Source of the DNA: Gammaproteobacteria bacterium HGW-Gammaproteobacteria-3
GTDB taxonomy: Bacteria; Pseudomonadota; Gammaproteobacteria; Methylococcales; Methylomonadaceae
Reading direction: 5' to 3'
Assembly (NCBI GenBank): GCA_002843155.1
Contig: PGZD01000018.1
Span: 1 to 39,363 of the forward strand
DNA length: 39,363 nucleotides
This document shows positions 23,843-32,257 of the stretch, piece by piece. Position numbers and translations under genes: made by a program. The notes under the pieces are model-generated. The model saw only the letters and a list, made by a program, of their open reading frames with translations. It was not told the origin of the DNA and did not search any database. Positions within the stretch are counted from its first letter, which is position 1. Every line of letters begins with the position of its first letter.

Positions 23843-25174
23843 TCATTCAAATTCACAATCTTGGAGCGGTTTTGCGGCCACCTGCGGCAATTTTTTAAAA
23901 CTGTAGCCAAAATGAGCCTGGACATTTTTTATGTCTATTTGCGCGATGCCAGAAGAAAACCCAAACCACACATAAAGCCCGTTCAAATCTTTAAACATCG
24001 GGGGTAAATATTGCGGCGGCGCAATCAGGCCGTCCAGAAAATATTCATAGAGCGTGGGGACATCATCCAGCGTGACCTTGCCTACGAATAACAGCGGCAG
24101 TATTTCCGGTATGCCTTCAAGGGTTGCGCTTCTGATGAAATTAACCAGTTCGATAAAGCCCCGGGCATAGGATAAGTCTTTGGTGAAGCAAGCCCCGCCT
24201 TCGACCCGGCCACCTCTGAACACGCGTTGCGCGATGGTATAGCTGTCGTGTGGGCTGGTGCCGCGAGCGACGAAGTGACGATAGACTTCGATAAAGTCCG
24301 CGCCCTGTTCGGCCATATCGATAGCGATAACCCGGTCGCTGATGCGCCTTGCCCGGTCGGGAAAAGAGCTGAATGTCAGTGTTTCGATGAGTACCGCCAG
24401 ACCTTCCTGGGTTGCGGTAATGCGCGGTGAACCGACGCTAAGCCAGGTGGCCCAGGTTTGTTTGCGGCCATTCAGCGTCGTGCCGACGTGCACCCAACCT
24501 TCGTGAACTTCCAGAACCTGAAGGTCGAGTTCCGAAAACCGCGCTTTTTTGTTGATTTTGATTTTATCGCCTCCCGCAGCCGCATCCGATACGATGCCGT
24601 CATCGAGCGCCACGCTCAATGCGCCTTGGCCAAAATAATCGCCAAGCCGCTGCGACAAACGCGCAACCGCTTCCTCGGCGCTGAAAATTTTAGGGTAGGG
24701 CTGGCTCAGATGCCGGGCGCCGGGCAGCGAGAAAATGGCGCACAGACGCTCGCCCAATGCCAGCAAACTTTTGTTGTCGCCGCGCAAATGGTCGCGCGCC
24801 GAGCCGTACAGGGCCTGGCTGTGGGTTAAAAAGTCAGGCGTACCGCGTGTGCGTAGCAAATCGATGACACGCAGGTATTGCAGTGTGGTATCTTCAAGAA
24901 TCAACCCCAGCGCGTCCGTTTTACCCAGATGTTTGGCAATATCGGCGCGCAAATCCTGTAACGCCCGATAAACATCGTTGACATTGAAGGCCGGTGTCTG
25001 CGCCTGATAATACGCGTGATCGATGGCCGGCAAAACCTGAGCGCCTTGAGCGAAAAAAGTATCCCGACATGAAGACGGCCATTTAATGGCATCCAGTATC
25101 TGAATAGGTTTCTGGATTGCAATCAGTCGATCTGAAAGCGTGCGCAAACGCTCCCGGTAAGTGTCGGGCATCAT
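23843..25174 (-). CDS. DUF1704/QEGLA-motif putative zinc metallopeptidase
   Basis: A 443-residue protein of the DUF1704 family, often annotated 'flavohemoglobin expression-modulating QEGLA motif protein'. It contains an HExxxH zinc motif at H224-H229 (HEGWVH) and the QEGLA signature at 256-260, whose Glu 257 is a plausible third zinc ligand. RVFRGG near residue 310 and GLIAPPQYLPP near 400 are further family blocks. The human relative KIAA0895L/MATCAP is a zinc carboxypeptidase acting on tubulin tails, so a C-terminal peptide-trimming activity is a reasonable inference, but no bacterial substrate is established. No signal peptide is visible. It stands between mlaC and epsI without tight spacing to either. 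Confidence 0.85.
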   Translation of the reverse strand: MMPDTYRERLRTLSDRLIAIQKPIQILDAIKWPSSCRDTFFAQGAQVLPAIDHAYYQAQTPAFNVNDVYRALQDLRADIAKHLGKTDALGLILEDTTLQYLRVIDLLRTRGTPDFLTHSQALYGSARDHLRGDNKSLLALGERLCAIFSLPGARHLSQPYPKIFSAEEAVARLSQRLGDYFGQGALSVALDDGIVSDAAAGGDKIKINKKARFSELDLQVLEVHEGWVHVGTTLNGRKQTWATWLSVGSPRITATQEGLAVLIETLTFSSFPDRARRISDRVIAIDMAEQGADFIEVYRHFVARGTSPHDSYTIAQRVFRGGRVEGGACFTKDLSYARGFIELVNFIRSATLEGIPEILPLLFVGKVTLDDVPTLYEYFLDGLIAPPQYLPPMFKDLNGLYVWFGFSSGIAQIDIKNVQAHFGYSFKKLPQVAAKPLQDCEFE

Positions 25175-25270
25175 GGATAAGATAATTCCAGCCTGTTAAA
25201 CCGACAAGCTTACTCAGGTTTAACCAAAGGCGCAAAATATTAACGCGGAGGCTAAGGATAGCATGAAAAA

Positions 25271-25891
25271 TTAATCTGTCTGCTTTCTGAATTCTGCGAT
25301 AGCTTGTCGAAGAGTACGGGCGGCCAGGGTTTGATCGAAGCTTGTCGCTTGATCGACATTGGCTTGGGCGACATAAAACAGCGTAAGCGCCTGGCGCGGC
25401 TTTATCAATGCCTTGAGCGAACTTTTGATTTGATGGCGGATGGGGTCGTCGATAAATTGATCTTCGGACAACAACGCGTAGGCGGCTATTCCGGGTTTTG
25501 CCTTGTGGCTCAATAATTTGAGCGGTATTTCCGGCGAACCGGCCAATAAAACCCGCTGTTTCAGATTGAAATCGTTACCATAAGACAAAGTGAGTTCGGG
25601 GTGATGATAAAGGCTTTTATGATCGTAGGAACGGCCGACAAACAGGCGCGCCGCATTGCCTTGCGGGTCATGGTAAATGCGCTCAAACCAGTCGAAACAA
25701 TTAAAAGTATCTTCCCCCCAGTTGCTGCTGCGTTGGGTAGCTCTCGCGTGTGCGCCGACCAGTTCGGTCGGGATGTTTTTGACCTGCCTGCCATCTGCCG
25801 CTACCAGCCCCAGGTAACTGTGGATGACGGTGGGTATGAGCGCCAGAATGAGAACAAGGGTCACTAAAGGCGCATAACGAAAAGTTATCAT
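25271..25891 (-). CDS. Exosortase-associated EpsI-like protein
   Basis: A 206-residue protein with one N-terminal membrane segment (RYAPLVTLVLILALIPTVIHSYLGL) and a presumably periplasmic domain. It resembles the EpsI/DUF3485 proteins encoded next to or fused to exosortases, with the expected Trp-rich block (SSNWGEDTFNCFDWFERIY). Its ATG overlaps the exosortase stop by four bases (ATGA), so the two are translationally coupled. EpsI-type proteins assist exosortase processing of PEP-CTERM substrates or exopolysaccharide export. Similarity is moderate and the exact subtype is uncertain. Confidence 0.7.
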   Translation of the reverse strand: MITFRYAPLVTLVLILALIPTVIHSYLGLVAADGRQVKNIPTELVGAHARATQRSSNWGEDTFNCFDWFERIYHDPQGNAARLFVGRSYDHKSLYHHPELTLSYGNDFNLKQRVLLAGSPEIPLKLLSHKAKPGIAAYALLSEDQFIDDPIRHQIKSSLKALIKPRQALTLFYVAQANVDQATSFDQTLAARTLRQAIAEFRKQTD

Positions 25892-26766
25892 TTGATGTTT
25901 TTTTGATTATCCGGCACCGCCGCAGGCTCTTGTCCCAAAAGAAAGATAATGGGCAAGGCAATCATGAAAGTGACCAGTCCTGAAATCTCATGAGCCGAGG
26001 TTGCCAGCACATCCAGCCCGAACCATTTAACCAGTAAAGTCAGGACGAACACCCGGACAATATTGATCGAAATCGCCAACGGTACGGCAATGATCAAGAC
26101 CAGTGACCTTCTGAGCAGGTTACGGCATAAATAAGCCGTCAGCAAGGCGACAGTCACCGTGGCATAGAGGGTGGCAAAGCCGCTGCACGCATCGGCGACC
26201 TGCAAGGTGCCGTTTTCAATCTGAATTGTCGTGCCATGTGTATAAACCGGAATATTGAAAAGCCGTAACAGCCAGGCCACGCTGTGCGTGGCGATGTGGC
26301 GCAGCAGCAAATGGATGGATTCGGTGAAGCTCAGCGGGATAGGAATGGTGAGAAACAAGGTCAGCAATGGAAAAATAATGGCCAGAGTTCTTTTTTTGCC
26401 CAAAAAAAGCAGGGAGAAACCCGGCAGACTGGCAATTAACGCGAAAGCGGACAGTAATTGCGAGTGAATGCCGGTATCGAGCATGTGCAATAATACGGAC
26501 GGAATCAGGATAATGAATCCCAGCGGCGTCGGGTCAGCAGGTAAATGCCGGTAACGTTTTAATTCTCCAGCGATCAAATAAGCGACCACCAAAGTCACCA
26601 CAATGCCATGTCCGTTACTCCAGACGCTTAAGGTCCATCTCTCCCATAACCAGGACAGAGTTGGCGCAAACAGCGCCATGAACAGTAAGCCAAGCAGCCA
26701 GGGCCACCACCTTTGCGCAGGACTTGAAGGGTTTGAATGATTCTCGCTAAGAGTTTGGGACGTCAT
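25888..26766 (-). CDS. Exosortase (EpsH family) membrane cysteine protease/transpeptidase
   Basis: A 292-residue protein with about eight membrane segments. The exosortase catalytic residues are all present: C194 in DACSGFATL, R238 in SINIVRVF and H259 in ATSAHEISGL. Exosortases cleave the C-terminal PEP-CTERM sorting signal of exported proteins, analogous to sortases, typically in biofilm- or exopolysaccharide-producing Gram-negatives. Only the EpsI-like partner accompanies it. No PEP-CTERM protein and no polysaccharide gene is visible in the window, so its substrates lie elsewhere. Confidence 0.9.
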   Translation of the reverse strand: MTSQTLSENHSNPSSPAQRWWPWLLGLLFMALFAPTLSWLWERWTLSVWSNGHGIVVTLVVAYLIAGELKRYRHLPADPTPLGFIILIPSVLLHMLDTGIHSQLLSAFALIASLPGFSLLFLGKKRTLAIIFPLLTLFLTIPIPLSFTESIHLLLRHIATHSVAWLLRLFNIPVYTHGTTIQIENGTLQVADACSGFATLYATVTVALLTAYLCRNLLRRSLVLIIAVPLAISINIVRVFVLTLLVKWFGLDVLATSAHEISGLVTFMIALPIIFLLGQEPAAVPDNQKNIK

Positions 26767-26887
26767 CGTTTTATGCTCGGTTGATTGGGTAACATTGCCG
26801 GAAAACGGTAATTAGACCACCTCGTCCAAGTAAATATCCGCGTAATGGCAACAATCGCTGAGACTATACTCGCGTTAAAAGATACCT

Positions 26888-27457
26888 CTAATTCCGGTAA
26901 AGCGCCAAAACCTGTTGTACATAATTTCGGGTTTCAGGATAGGGCGGAATGGAATTGTTATATTTTTTTACCGCATTCTCCCCGGCATTGTAAGCGGCCA
27001 CGGCCAGCTTCAGATTGGAGTTGAACATTTTCAGCAGATCTTTTAAATAACGGGTGCCGCCATTGATATTCTCGACCGGGTCGGAACGGTTGGTTACGCC
27101 ATAACGCTTGGCTGTACCCGGCATCAATTGCATCAAACCCACGGCGCCGGCAGAAGAAACCGCATCGGACTGGTAAGCAGACTCCGTTTGAATTACGGCG
27201 TGTAACAGTTTTTCATCAACTTGATGTTTGAAGGCCGCCTGGGCAATAATTTCATTGTATCTGGACTTGTTTTGCTTCACATGCGACAGGGCTTTGGTAT
27301 AACTTTGCGGCTTGGTACGGATAATGCGCTTGTAATAACGGTGTTCAGGTTGATCGGTATAGTAAACGCTACCATCCGGTGCGGTATATTTGTAAATATC
27401 GGCAAATGCAGCACTGGATGTCGTGAGGCATAAAACTAAAACAAAGACTATTCGCAT
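26888..27457 (-). CDS. Lytic transglycosylase with DUF4124 N-terminal domain
   Basis: A 189-residue exported protein. A signal peptide (MRIVFVLVLCLTTSSAAFA) is followed by a DUF4124 segment (DIYKYTAPDGSVYYTDQPEH). The SLT/goose-lysozyme-like domain from about residue 70 has catalytic E92 in QTESAY, then SSAGAVGLMQLMPGTAKRYGV, GGTRYLKDLL and AAYNAGENAV. It should cleave the MurNAc-GlcNAc bond of peptidoglycan in the periplasm, forming anhydro ends. DUF4124 plus SLT is common in gammaproteobacteria. It is monocistronic, with spacers of about 95-120 bp on both sides. Confidence 0.93.
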   Translation of the reverse strand: MRIVFVLVLCLTTSSAAFADIYKYTAPDGSVYYTDQPEHRYYKRIIRTKPQSYTKALSHVKQNKSRYNEIIAQAAFKHQVDEKLLHAVIQTESAYQSDAVSSAGAVGLMQLMPGTAKRYGVTNRSDPVENINGGTRYLKDLLKMFNSNLKLAVAAYNAGENAVKKYNNSIPPYPETRNYVQQVLALYRN

Positions 27458-27551
27458 AAGTTTTTTCTTGGTTTAAGGCTACAGACGGCCTTATGGGGTT
27501 TTTCAGGACGTATAGCGGGTCTGAATGATGTGGAATTAAGTATAGGATAGT

Positions 27552-29156
27552 TCAGCTTCCTTGCCCGGAATCGGCGAGATATTTATCGATATCTTCTTTG
27601 GAAAAACCGATTTTTTTAGCCACCCGGTCGGCGTGACTGACTCTTGAAATGCCTTTGATCAGACGATAGGTCGGCTCCCCCTTGGCGAACTCGACCTGTA
27701 ATGCCAGCCCCCGGCCCTTGGCGACAAAATTATCCACCAACTGATGATTATGGGTAATCAGAATGGTGCTGTTGCCTTTACGGTAAAAGCCGTCCAGCAC
27801 ATTCGATGACGACTCGATTTTTTCTTCAAAAGTCGTACCTTCCGACAATTCATCAAGCACCACCAGGCTTTTGGCGCTGGTTGCCAGAAAAATATCCCGG
27901 GTGCGTTTTAATTCGGTGCCAAAGCGCCCTTCGCCATCATCCAAATGGCTGATTTCGGGCGCCTGATAAAAAATCCGGTCGGCCACCGTCAAGGTAGCCG
28001 CTTGGGCCGGGACATAGCAGCCGATTTGCGCCAGTAACTGAATTTGTGTAATGGTTTTGCAAAATGCCGTTTTGCCGCCGCTGTTGGGGCCTGTCACCAA
28101 AACCAGCTTGTCTTCATCCAGCTTGAAATCATTCGCGACATAAGCGGCATTTTGCTTGGCGAGCACGGGATTTCTGGCCGCTACCAGATTGATTCGGTGA
28201 TGGTCGGCCCGGATTAACTTCGGCAATACCATGTCGCCGCCAAAAGCATCGGCAAATTTCACGAAGGTAAGCAATTCATCCAGTTGCCCCAGAGCATCCA
28301 GGGTTTCGCCAACATCCAGGGAATTTTTGTATTCGTTGCGCAAAGGGATAATGCAATTGTCGCGGTCAAATCCGCCGACAATGGGTAAATAAGCCAGCAA
28401 CAACGGCACAAAAAAAATCATTGCCACAGGAATCGATTCAACGGAAATGTTGAACATATCGGTAGGAAAGAAATGCGCCAGCGCCCAAATCACAGCCACG
28501 AACAACGTGATGAGCAACGGCTTGAACAGTGTCGGTCTGAAAATGAGGAACGGCGAAAAAGAGCCTTTGCGCTCTTGTTTGCATTGAATACCGGTTTCGG
28601 TGATATAGGCAGGCCCTTGCATCAGCGAATAGGCGCGGGTATCGGCAAAATTTTTGATTCGGGTCAGAATATCCTTCAGATAAGGATTGTCGATGGGGTC
28701 TAAAGCCTCAACCTGGGCGACCAGTTCGAGCATGAAGCGAACCCCGCGCTGGTAATGCAGATAACCGTAACCTTCGATTTCATTGTCTTTACGGGCCGTG
28801 CCGAAAGACCCCAGAAACTCGCCAAACAGTAACAGATAAAAATTCTTTTCATTTTGCGTAGCGTTTGTCACGATGCGCTCAAGCTCGTCCCTCAATCCGG
28901 CATTGCCTCGAAGGGCTTCAACGGCTTGCTGCCTGGCTTCAATAATGGCCAAAGCATCCGGCGGTTGCGTCAGGGAACGGTATAAAACAGATTGTCCGAC
29001 CATTGTTTCGGCGTGATTTAACGCGGCAAATACCTCGTCTATCTCAATAGCGTTAAATGCGCCCTGATCGATGACGCCGGTACCGGTCGGCAGAGGTTGG
29101 GACGATTTGATCAGAGGCCCGGTTTCCGGCCAGCTTTGGAAAATTGTCTGCGTCAT
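27552..29156 (-). CDS. Membrane-anchored MutS-like ATPase
   Basis: A protein of about 534 residues with the MutS ATPase domain at its C-terminus: Walker A VTGPNSGGKTAF, ISHLDDGEGRFGTEL, and Walker B SLVVLDELSEGTTFEE, then ILITHNHQLV. It lacks the N-terminal mismatch-binding domain of MutS. Two hydrophobic stretches near the middle (LITLFVAVIWALAHFF and VAMIFFVPLLLAYLPIV) should anchor it in the membrane. Related 'MutS-related' proteins have no established function in bacteria, and mismatch repair is unlikely. ATG 29156 gives the natural N-terminus MTQTIFQSW; an in-frame start at 29195 would overlap the preceding gene. The small CPVC membrane protein gene ends four bases upstream. Confidence 0.8.
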   Translation of the reverse strand: MTQTIFQSWPETGPLIKSSQPLPTGTGVIDQGAFNAIEIDEVFAALNHAETMVGQSVLYRSLTQPPDALAIIEARQQAVEALRGNAGLRDELERIVTNATQNEKNFYLLLFGEFLGSFGTARKDNEIEGYGYLHYQRGVRFMLELVAQVEALDPIDNPYLKDILTRIKNFADTRAYSLMQGPAYITETGIQCKQERKGSFSPFLIFRPTLFKPLLITLFVAVIWALAHFFPTDMFNISVESIPVAMIFFVPLLLAYLPIVGGFDRDNCIIPLRNEYKNSLDVGETLDALGQLDELLTFVKFADAFGGDMVLPKLIRADHHRINLVAARNPVLAKQNAAYVANDFKLDEDKLVLVTGPNSGGKTAFCKTITQIQLLAQIGCYVPAQAATLTVADRIFYQAPEISHLDDGEGRFGTELKRTRDIFLATSAKSLVVLDELSEGTTFEEKIESSSNVLDGFYRKGNSTILITHNHQLVDNFVAKGRGLALQVEFAKGEPTYRLIKGISRVSHADRVAKKIGFSKEDIDKYLADSGQGS

Positions 29157-29160
29157 GATG

Positions 29161-29349
29161 CTAGTTCTTTTTTTTACCAACAATACCAAAAACAAGGATA
29201 GCGGCCGTCACGATGCCGGACAGCATAATATTTTCCCGGCTTGCGCCCAGCAAATAGGCGACGCCTCCACCGAGACCCATGCCAAGTCCAGTGAAGGCCA
29301 AACTGCGCATCAAACGGCACACGGGACAGTTTCTATCGTAATTTCTCAT
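29161..29349 (-). CDS. Small CPVC-containing membrane protein
   Basis: A 62-residue protein with an N-terminal CPVC pair (C8, C11 in NCPVCRLMRS), then two hydrophobic helices (AFTGLGMGLGGGVAYLLG and ENIMLSGIVTAAILVFGIVG) and a Lys-rich tail, KKKN. I know no function. The composition is that of a genuine small membrane protein, and its stop lies four bases before the start of the MutS-like ATPase, which also has membrane segments. The two are probably translationally coupled and may act together. The ribosome-binding site is not obvious. Confidence 0.6.
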   Translation of the reverse strand: MRNYDRNCPVCRLMRSLAFTGLGMGLGGGVAYLLGASRENIMLSGIVTAAILVFGIVGKKKN

Positions 29350-29491
29350 GGTTGGCGTCAGTTGCCAAAGTTATAAAATGCACGTTCCTTCGTAAACCCG
29401 TTCATACCTTTTCAGCGAGAATAGCATTTTTAGCCAACAATCACTATCCCGGCAATTCCCGGCAGGGCGTAAGCGCTTCATTCCGGGCATG

Positions 29492-29556
29492 CCCAGCACC
29501 TAAATTAGCTATAATTTTGAATTATAGCCAATCATCTGTGGAATTTAGGTGCTGGG
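29492..29556. repeat. 65-bp palindromic element, copy 2
   Basis: A perfect 15-bp terminal inverted repeat, CCCAGCACCTAAATT / AATTTAGGTGCTGGG, surrounds a perfect 9-bp inner hairpin GCTATAATT-TTG-AATTATAGC. It is 56/65 identical to 19114-19178 with no gaps. This copy has better base pairing than copy 1 and may be the younger one. Confidence 0.8.
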
Positions 29557-29776
29557 CGTGACCCATGATACAAGGTCGAATGTTTCAAATTCAAGGTTTG
29601 CGGCTTCAGGTAATGACCGTGGTCGGAAGGATATGCTGTATGACTCGTGGCCAGGAAAAAAAAATCATTCCCGAAGTGATCATCGACAGTCAGCGTGATA
29701 AAAAAAACGCTTAGTCGACGATGCCGTTCGCGTGCGTACGTAATAGTTTATTGAATTTCGTGCCCGCACATTTGAC

Positions 29777-29854
29777 TATACCCATCGTAGATCAAATTTC
29801 GGCCCCTCACCTAACGCTAGGTGAGGGGCCGAAATTTGAAATGCGAAAGGTATA
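29777..29854. repeat. 78-bp palindrome with perfect 22-bp inner arms
   Basis: The arms 29792-29813 and 29818-29839 are perfectly complementary over 22 bp, with loop ACGC. Symmetry continues outward after a partly matching 9-base zone to TATACC (29777-29782) against GGTATA (29849-29854), all on one axis. There is no T-run, so it is not a normal terminator. It could be a cruciform, a fused pair of mobile-element ends, or a structured RNA hairpin. Confidence 0.85.
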
Positions 29855-30208
29855 TCACTACCGCCATCGTACAATTTTTTGTTGTATCCTATATAGATAG
29901 GAAACTTTTATCCAACCGCTGCAAAAGCGCCATTTCAGCGGGTAATTCCAGGTTGATGGTTTTGTTGAGCCAAGTTAGAGGACTTACCCGCCGCGAAGTC
30001 TTTTTTTTCACATTTCGGTCAATGGTTCTCAGAACAATGGGGCTGAATGGAATAAGTTGTATTTATCGGCAGATTTTAGATTTTATAATGCGGTCAGAAT
30101 GCATAAATTCCGGCTTAATGTTCACACTTGCAATTCCGGTTAATTTATTGTCATCAGCACCTCGAAACAGATACTTTACTGTCCTCCGGCAACTTCAAAA
30201 TCGAAAAA

Positions 30209-32209
30209 ATGGATACTGAGATTTCAATACCCAAACAAGAAATACCGGTCAATTTCGAAACGATTGCCAAAGCCGCGCGCGCCGCTCTAAAAAAAGAAGT
30301 CAAACATTTGCAGCTTATTCCGGCTGCCGCCGTCAAGTTATTGCAACTGACCAACGATGACAACACCAAAGTGAAAGACCTGTCGAGAGTCATTGAAACG
30401 GAACCCGCGCTGGCCGCCAAGGTATTGAGAATCGTCAATTCCGCCGCTTTTTGCCTGCCGAAGAAAATAGTTTCGATCAAACACGCCGTCAATATGCTGG
30501 GTTTTTCGCAAGTGCGCCAGACAGCGCTGGACCAGTTGTTTTACAATCGCCTGATACGCCACAAAACCAAGCAACAATTCGATCAACTGTTTTTCTGGCA
30601 ACATTGCCTGTTTGTGGCGACGCTCAGCCGAAGCATAGCGGTAGCCTTGAAACATCCCGATCCTGATATGGTCTATACCGGCGGCCTGCTGCATGATATT
30701 GGCAAAGTGGTATTTGAAAGTTATGGCCGGGTGACCTACAGCGATTTTTTAGTGTCGCTGGGCACAAGCGATAGCTCACTGATTGATAACGAAGGCGTTT
30801 TTTTTGGCTTGACCCACACCGAAATGGGTTGCGTTTTTGCCATGACATGGAATTTGCCGCCCGCCATTACCGCCATGATCGCATGTCATCACGAACTGCC
30901 GAAAGCATCATCGCCTTATGCCGAATTTTCGGCCGAAATCGCCATCGTCTCTTTCGCCAATTATATCGCCTGGGTTCAAGGCGTCGGTTCCATCAGCGCT
31001 TTTTCCGCGCCGAGGCTGCCGGAACAGGTATTGAAAACCCTCGACACCCGTAAGCTCGATCTGGAAGACCTGCTCCGGCAAGTCGATCGGGACATGGCCA
31101 ATACCCGCGAATTTTACGGCATTCAATTTCCCGACATCGCGGTTTTAAGGGCAACTTCGGTGCAAACGGCCATCAAGTTGGGCGATAAACCCGACGCGAA
31201 AACGCGGGCAGCTAAAACCACCAGCCTGACCATTCCACATCGCAGTCTCGATCCCGACGAATTCATCCCCTTGACACTTGAAGCCATACACAACGACTTT
31301 GGTCTTGACCGGGTCGTGATGCTGACCATCGATCCTAAACGCCGAGGTCTGGTAGCGCGCCACGGCTGGCCCCGGCTGGTTTTGGAAGATATACTCAATA
31401 GTTTCCAGATTCCTATCGAATCGATTACCGGGGATTTGCTGGAATGTCTGCGTCACCGGAAACCGGTCATAATCAAAACTGCCGACAACCGCGATCGGGC
31501 CATCCTTAAACGCTTGCAGACCGATGAATTCATTGCCATGCCGATACTCCGGCATAATCGTTTGGCCGGACTCATTTATGCCGATAACGCGCTGACCCGA
31601 ACCAGTCTGGATGAAACTTTATTGTTCAGGCTGATTCCTATCGTCAATGAACTGGGTATCGCCTTGCTGAATGCAGGGCAGTATGACATGGCGCGCAAAC
31701 AAGCGCAGATAGACCCTTTGACCAAGCTCTTCAATAAACGTGTGATCAATGAGTTTCTGACGCGGCTTTTTCAAAGCGAAGCCGAGATTCTGGCAAAAAC
31801 CGCCGTCGGCTTTATCGATATCGACAAATTCAAGTCGTTTAATGATGTTTGCGGGCATCAGGCGGGTGACGACGTGCTTAAAATAGTCGCGGACATCCTG
31901 CGCAGCCTGACCCGGCCGGGCGATTTAATCGGGCGTTACGGAGGGGAAGAATTTTTGTTTGTACTGCGTGATACCGATAAAGTCGGCGCATTGGGCTATG
32001 CCGAACGTATCCGGCAGGAAATCGAGCGGCGCGGCAAAATTCTCAGCGACAGGTTCCAGGGCCATGCGTTGACGGTCAGCGTCGGTTTGACGCTGTATAG
32101 CCCGCGTTACGAAAGCTATCACAATTTTATCGAAACGGCTGACCAGGCCATGTATCAGGCCAAGCAACAAGGCCGCAACCGTGTCGTCGTATTGACCGGC
32201 GAGGCTTGA
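30209..32209 (+). CDS. HDOD-GAF-GGDEF diguanylate cyclase
   Basis: A protein of about 666 residues. The N-terminal HDOD domain (about 25-280; LQLIPAAAVKLLQLTNDD, VIETEPALAAKVLRIVNSAAF, GGLLHDIGKVVFE) retains HD-like residues. A GAF-type region follows (about 350-500; VVMLTIDPKRRGLVARHGWP, FIAMPILRHNRLAGLIYADN). The GGDEF domain begins at QIDPLTKLFNKRVINEFL and carries the active GRYGGEEF motif with an RPGD inhibitory site five residues upstream, so it should synthesise cyclic-di-GMP with product inhibition. I chose ATG 30209 (MDTEISIPKQ) because the upstream in-frame TTG at 30128 adds 27 residues unlike the family; neither start has a strong ribosome-binding site. Confidence 0.9.
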   Translation: MDTEISIPKQEIPVNFETIAKAARAALKKEVKHLQLIPAAAVKLLQLTNDDNTKVKDLSRVIETEPALAAKVLRIVNSAAFCLPKKIVSIKHAVNMLGFSQVRQTALDQLFYNRLIRHKTKQQFDQLFFWQHCLFVATLSRSIAVALKHPDPDMVYTGGLLHDIGKVVFESYGRVTYSDFLVSLGTSDSSLIDNEGVFFGLTHTEMGCVFAMTWNLPPAITAMIACHHELPKASSPYAEFSAEIAIVSFANYIAWVQGVGSISAFSAPRLPEQVLKTLDTRKLDLEDLLRQVDRDMANTREFYGIQFPDIAVLRATSVQTAIKLGDKPDAKTRAAKTTSLTIPHRSLDPDEFIPLTLEAIHNDFGLDRVVMLTIDPKRRGLVARHGWPRLVLEDILNSFQIPIESITGDLLECLRHRKPVIIKTADNRDRAILKRLQTDEFIAMPILRHNRLAGLIYADNALTRTSLDETLLFRLIPIVNELGIALLNAGQYDMARKQAQIDPLTKLFNKRVINEFLTRLFQSEAEILAKTAVGFIDIDKFKSFNDVCGHQAGDDVLKIVADILRSLTRPGDLIGRYGGEEFLFVLRDTDKVGALGYAERIRQEIERRGKILSDRFQGHALTVSVGLTLYSPRYESYHNFIETADQAMYQAKQQGRNRVVVLTGEA

Positions 32210-32210
32210 A

Positions 32211-32240
32211 CGTGTTGGCGGCAAACCTGCCGCCAACACG
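32211..32240. terminator. Hairpin between convergent genes
   Basis: CGTGTTGGCGGCA (32211-32223) pairs perfectly with 32228-32240 across the loop AACC. It starts directly after the HDOD-GGDEF stop and faces the end of btuM. The strong 13-bp GC-rich stem suits a bidirectional terminator, though no good T-tract follows on either strand. Confidence 0.5.
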
Positions 32241-32257
32241 CAATTGAAAAAATTATT

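Larger units (their letters stand above)
29350..30208. other. Gene-free interval with repeats (859 bp)
   Basis: No convincing gene is seen. The longest ORF (29821-30219, plus) begins inside a palindrome, overlaps the next gene and resembles nothing. The interval holds copy 2 of the 65-bp palindromic element (29492-29556) and a 78-bp near-palindrome (29777-29854). The divergent promoters for the minus-strand small protein and the plus-strand HDOD-GGDEF gene should also lie here, but I cannot place them confidently. Confidence 0.55.

Noticed and set aside
29613-29760. Short ORF starting MTVVGRICCMTRG in the gene-free interval
   Set aside because: Under 50 codons, no ribosome-binding site and no recognisable family; it could be a remnant but cannot be supported.
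29821-30219. 132-codon plus-strand ORF before the HDOD-GGDEF gene
   Set aside because: It begins inside the right arm of the long palindrome, overlaps the next gene out of frame and has unnatural composition.
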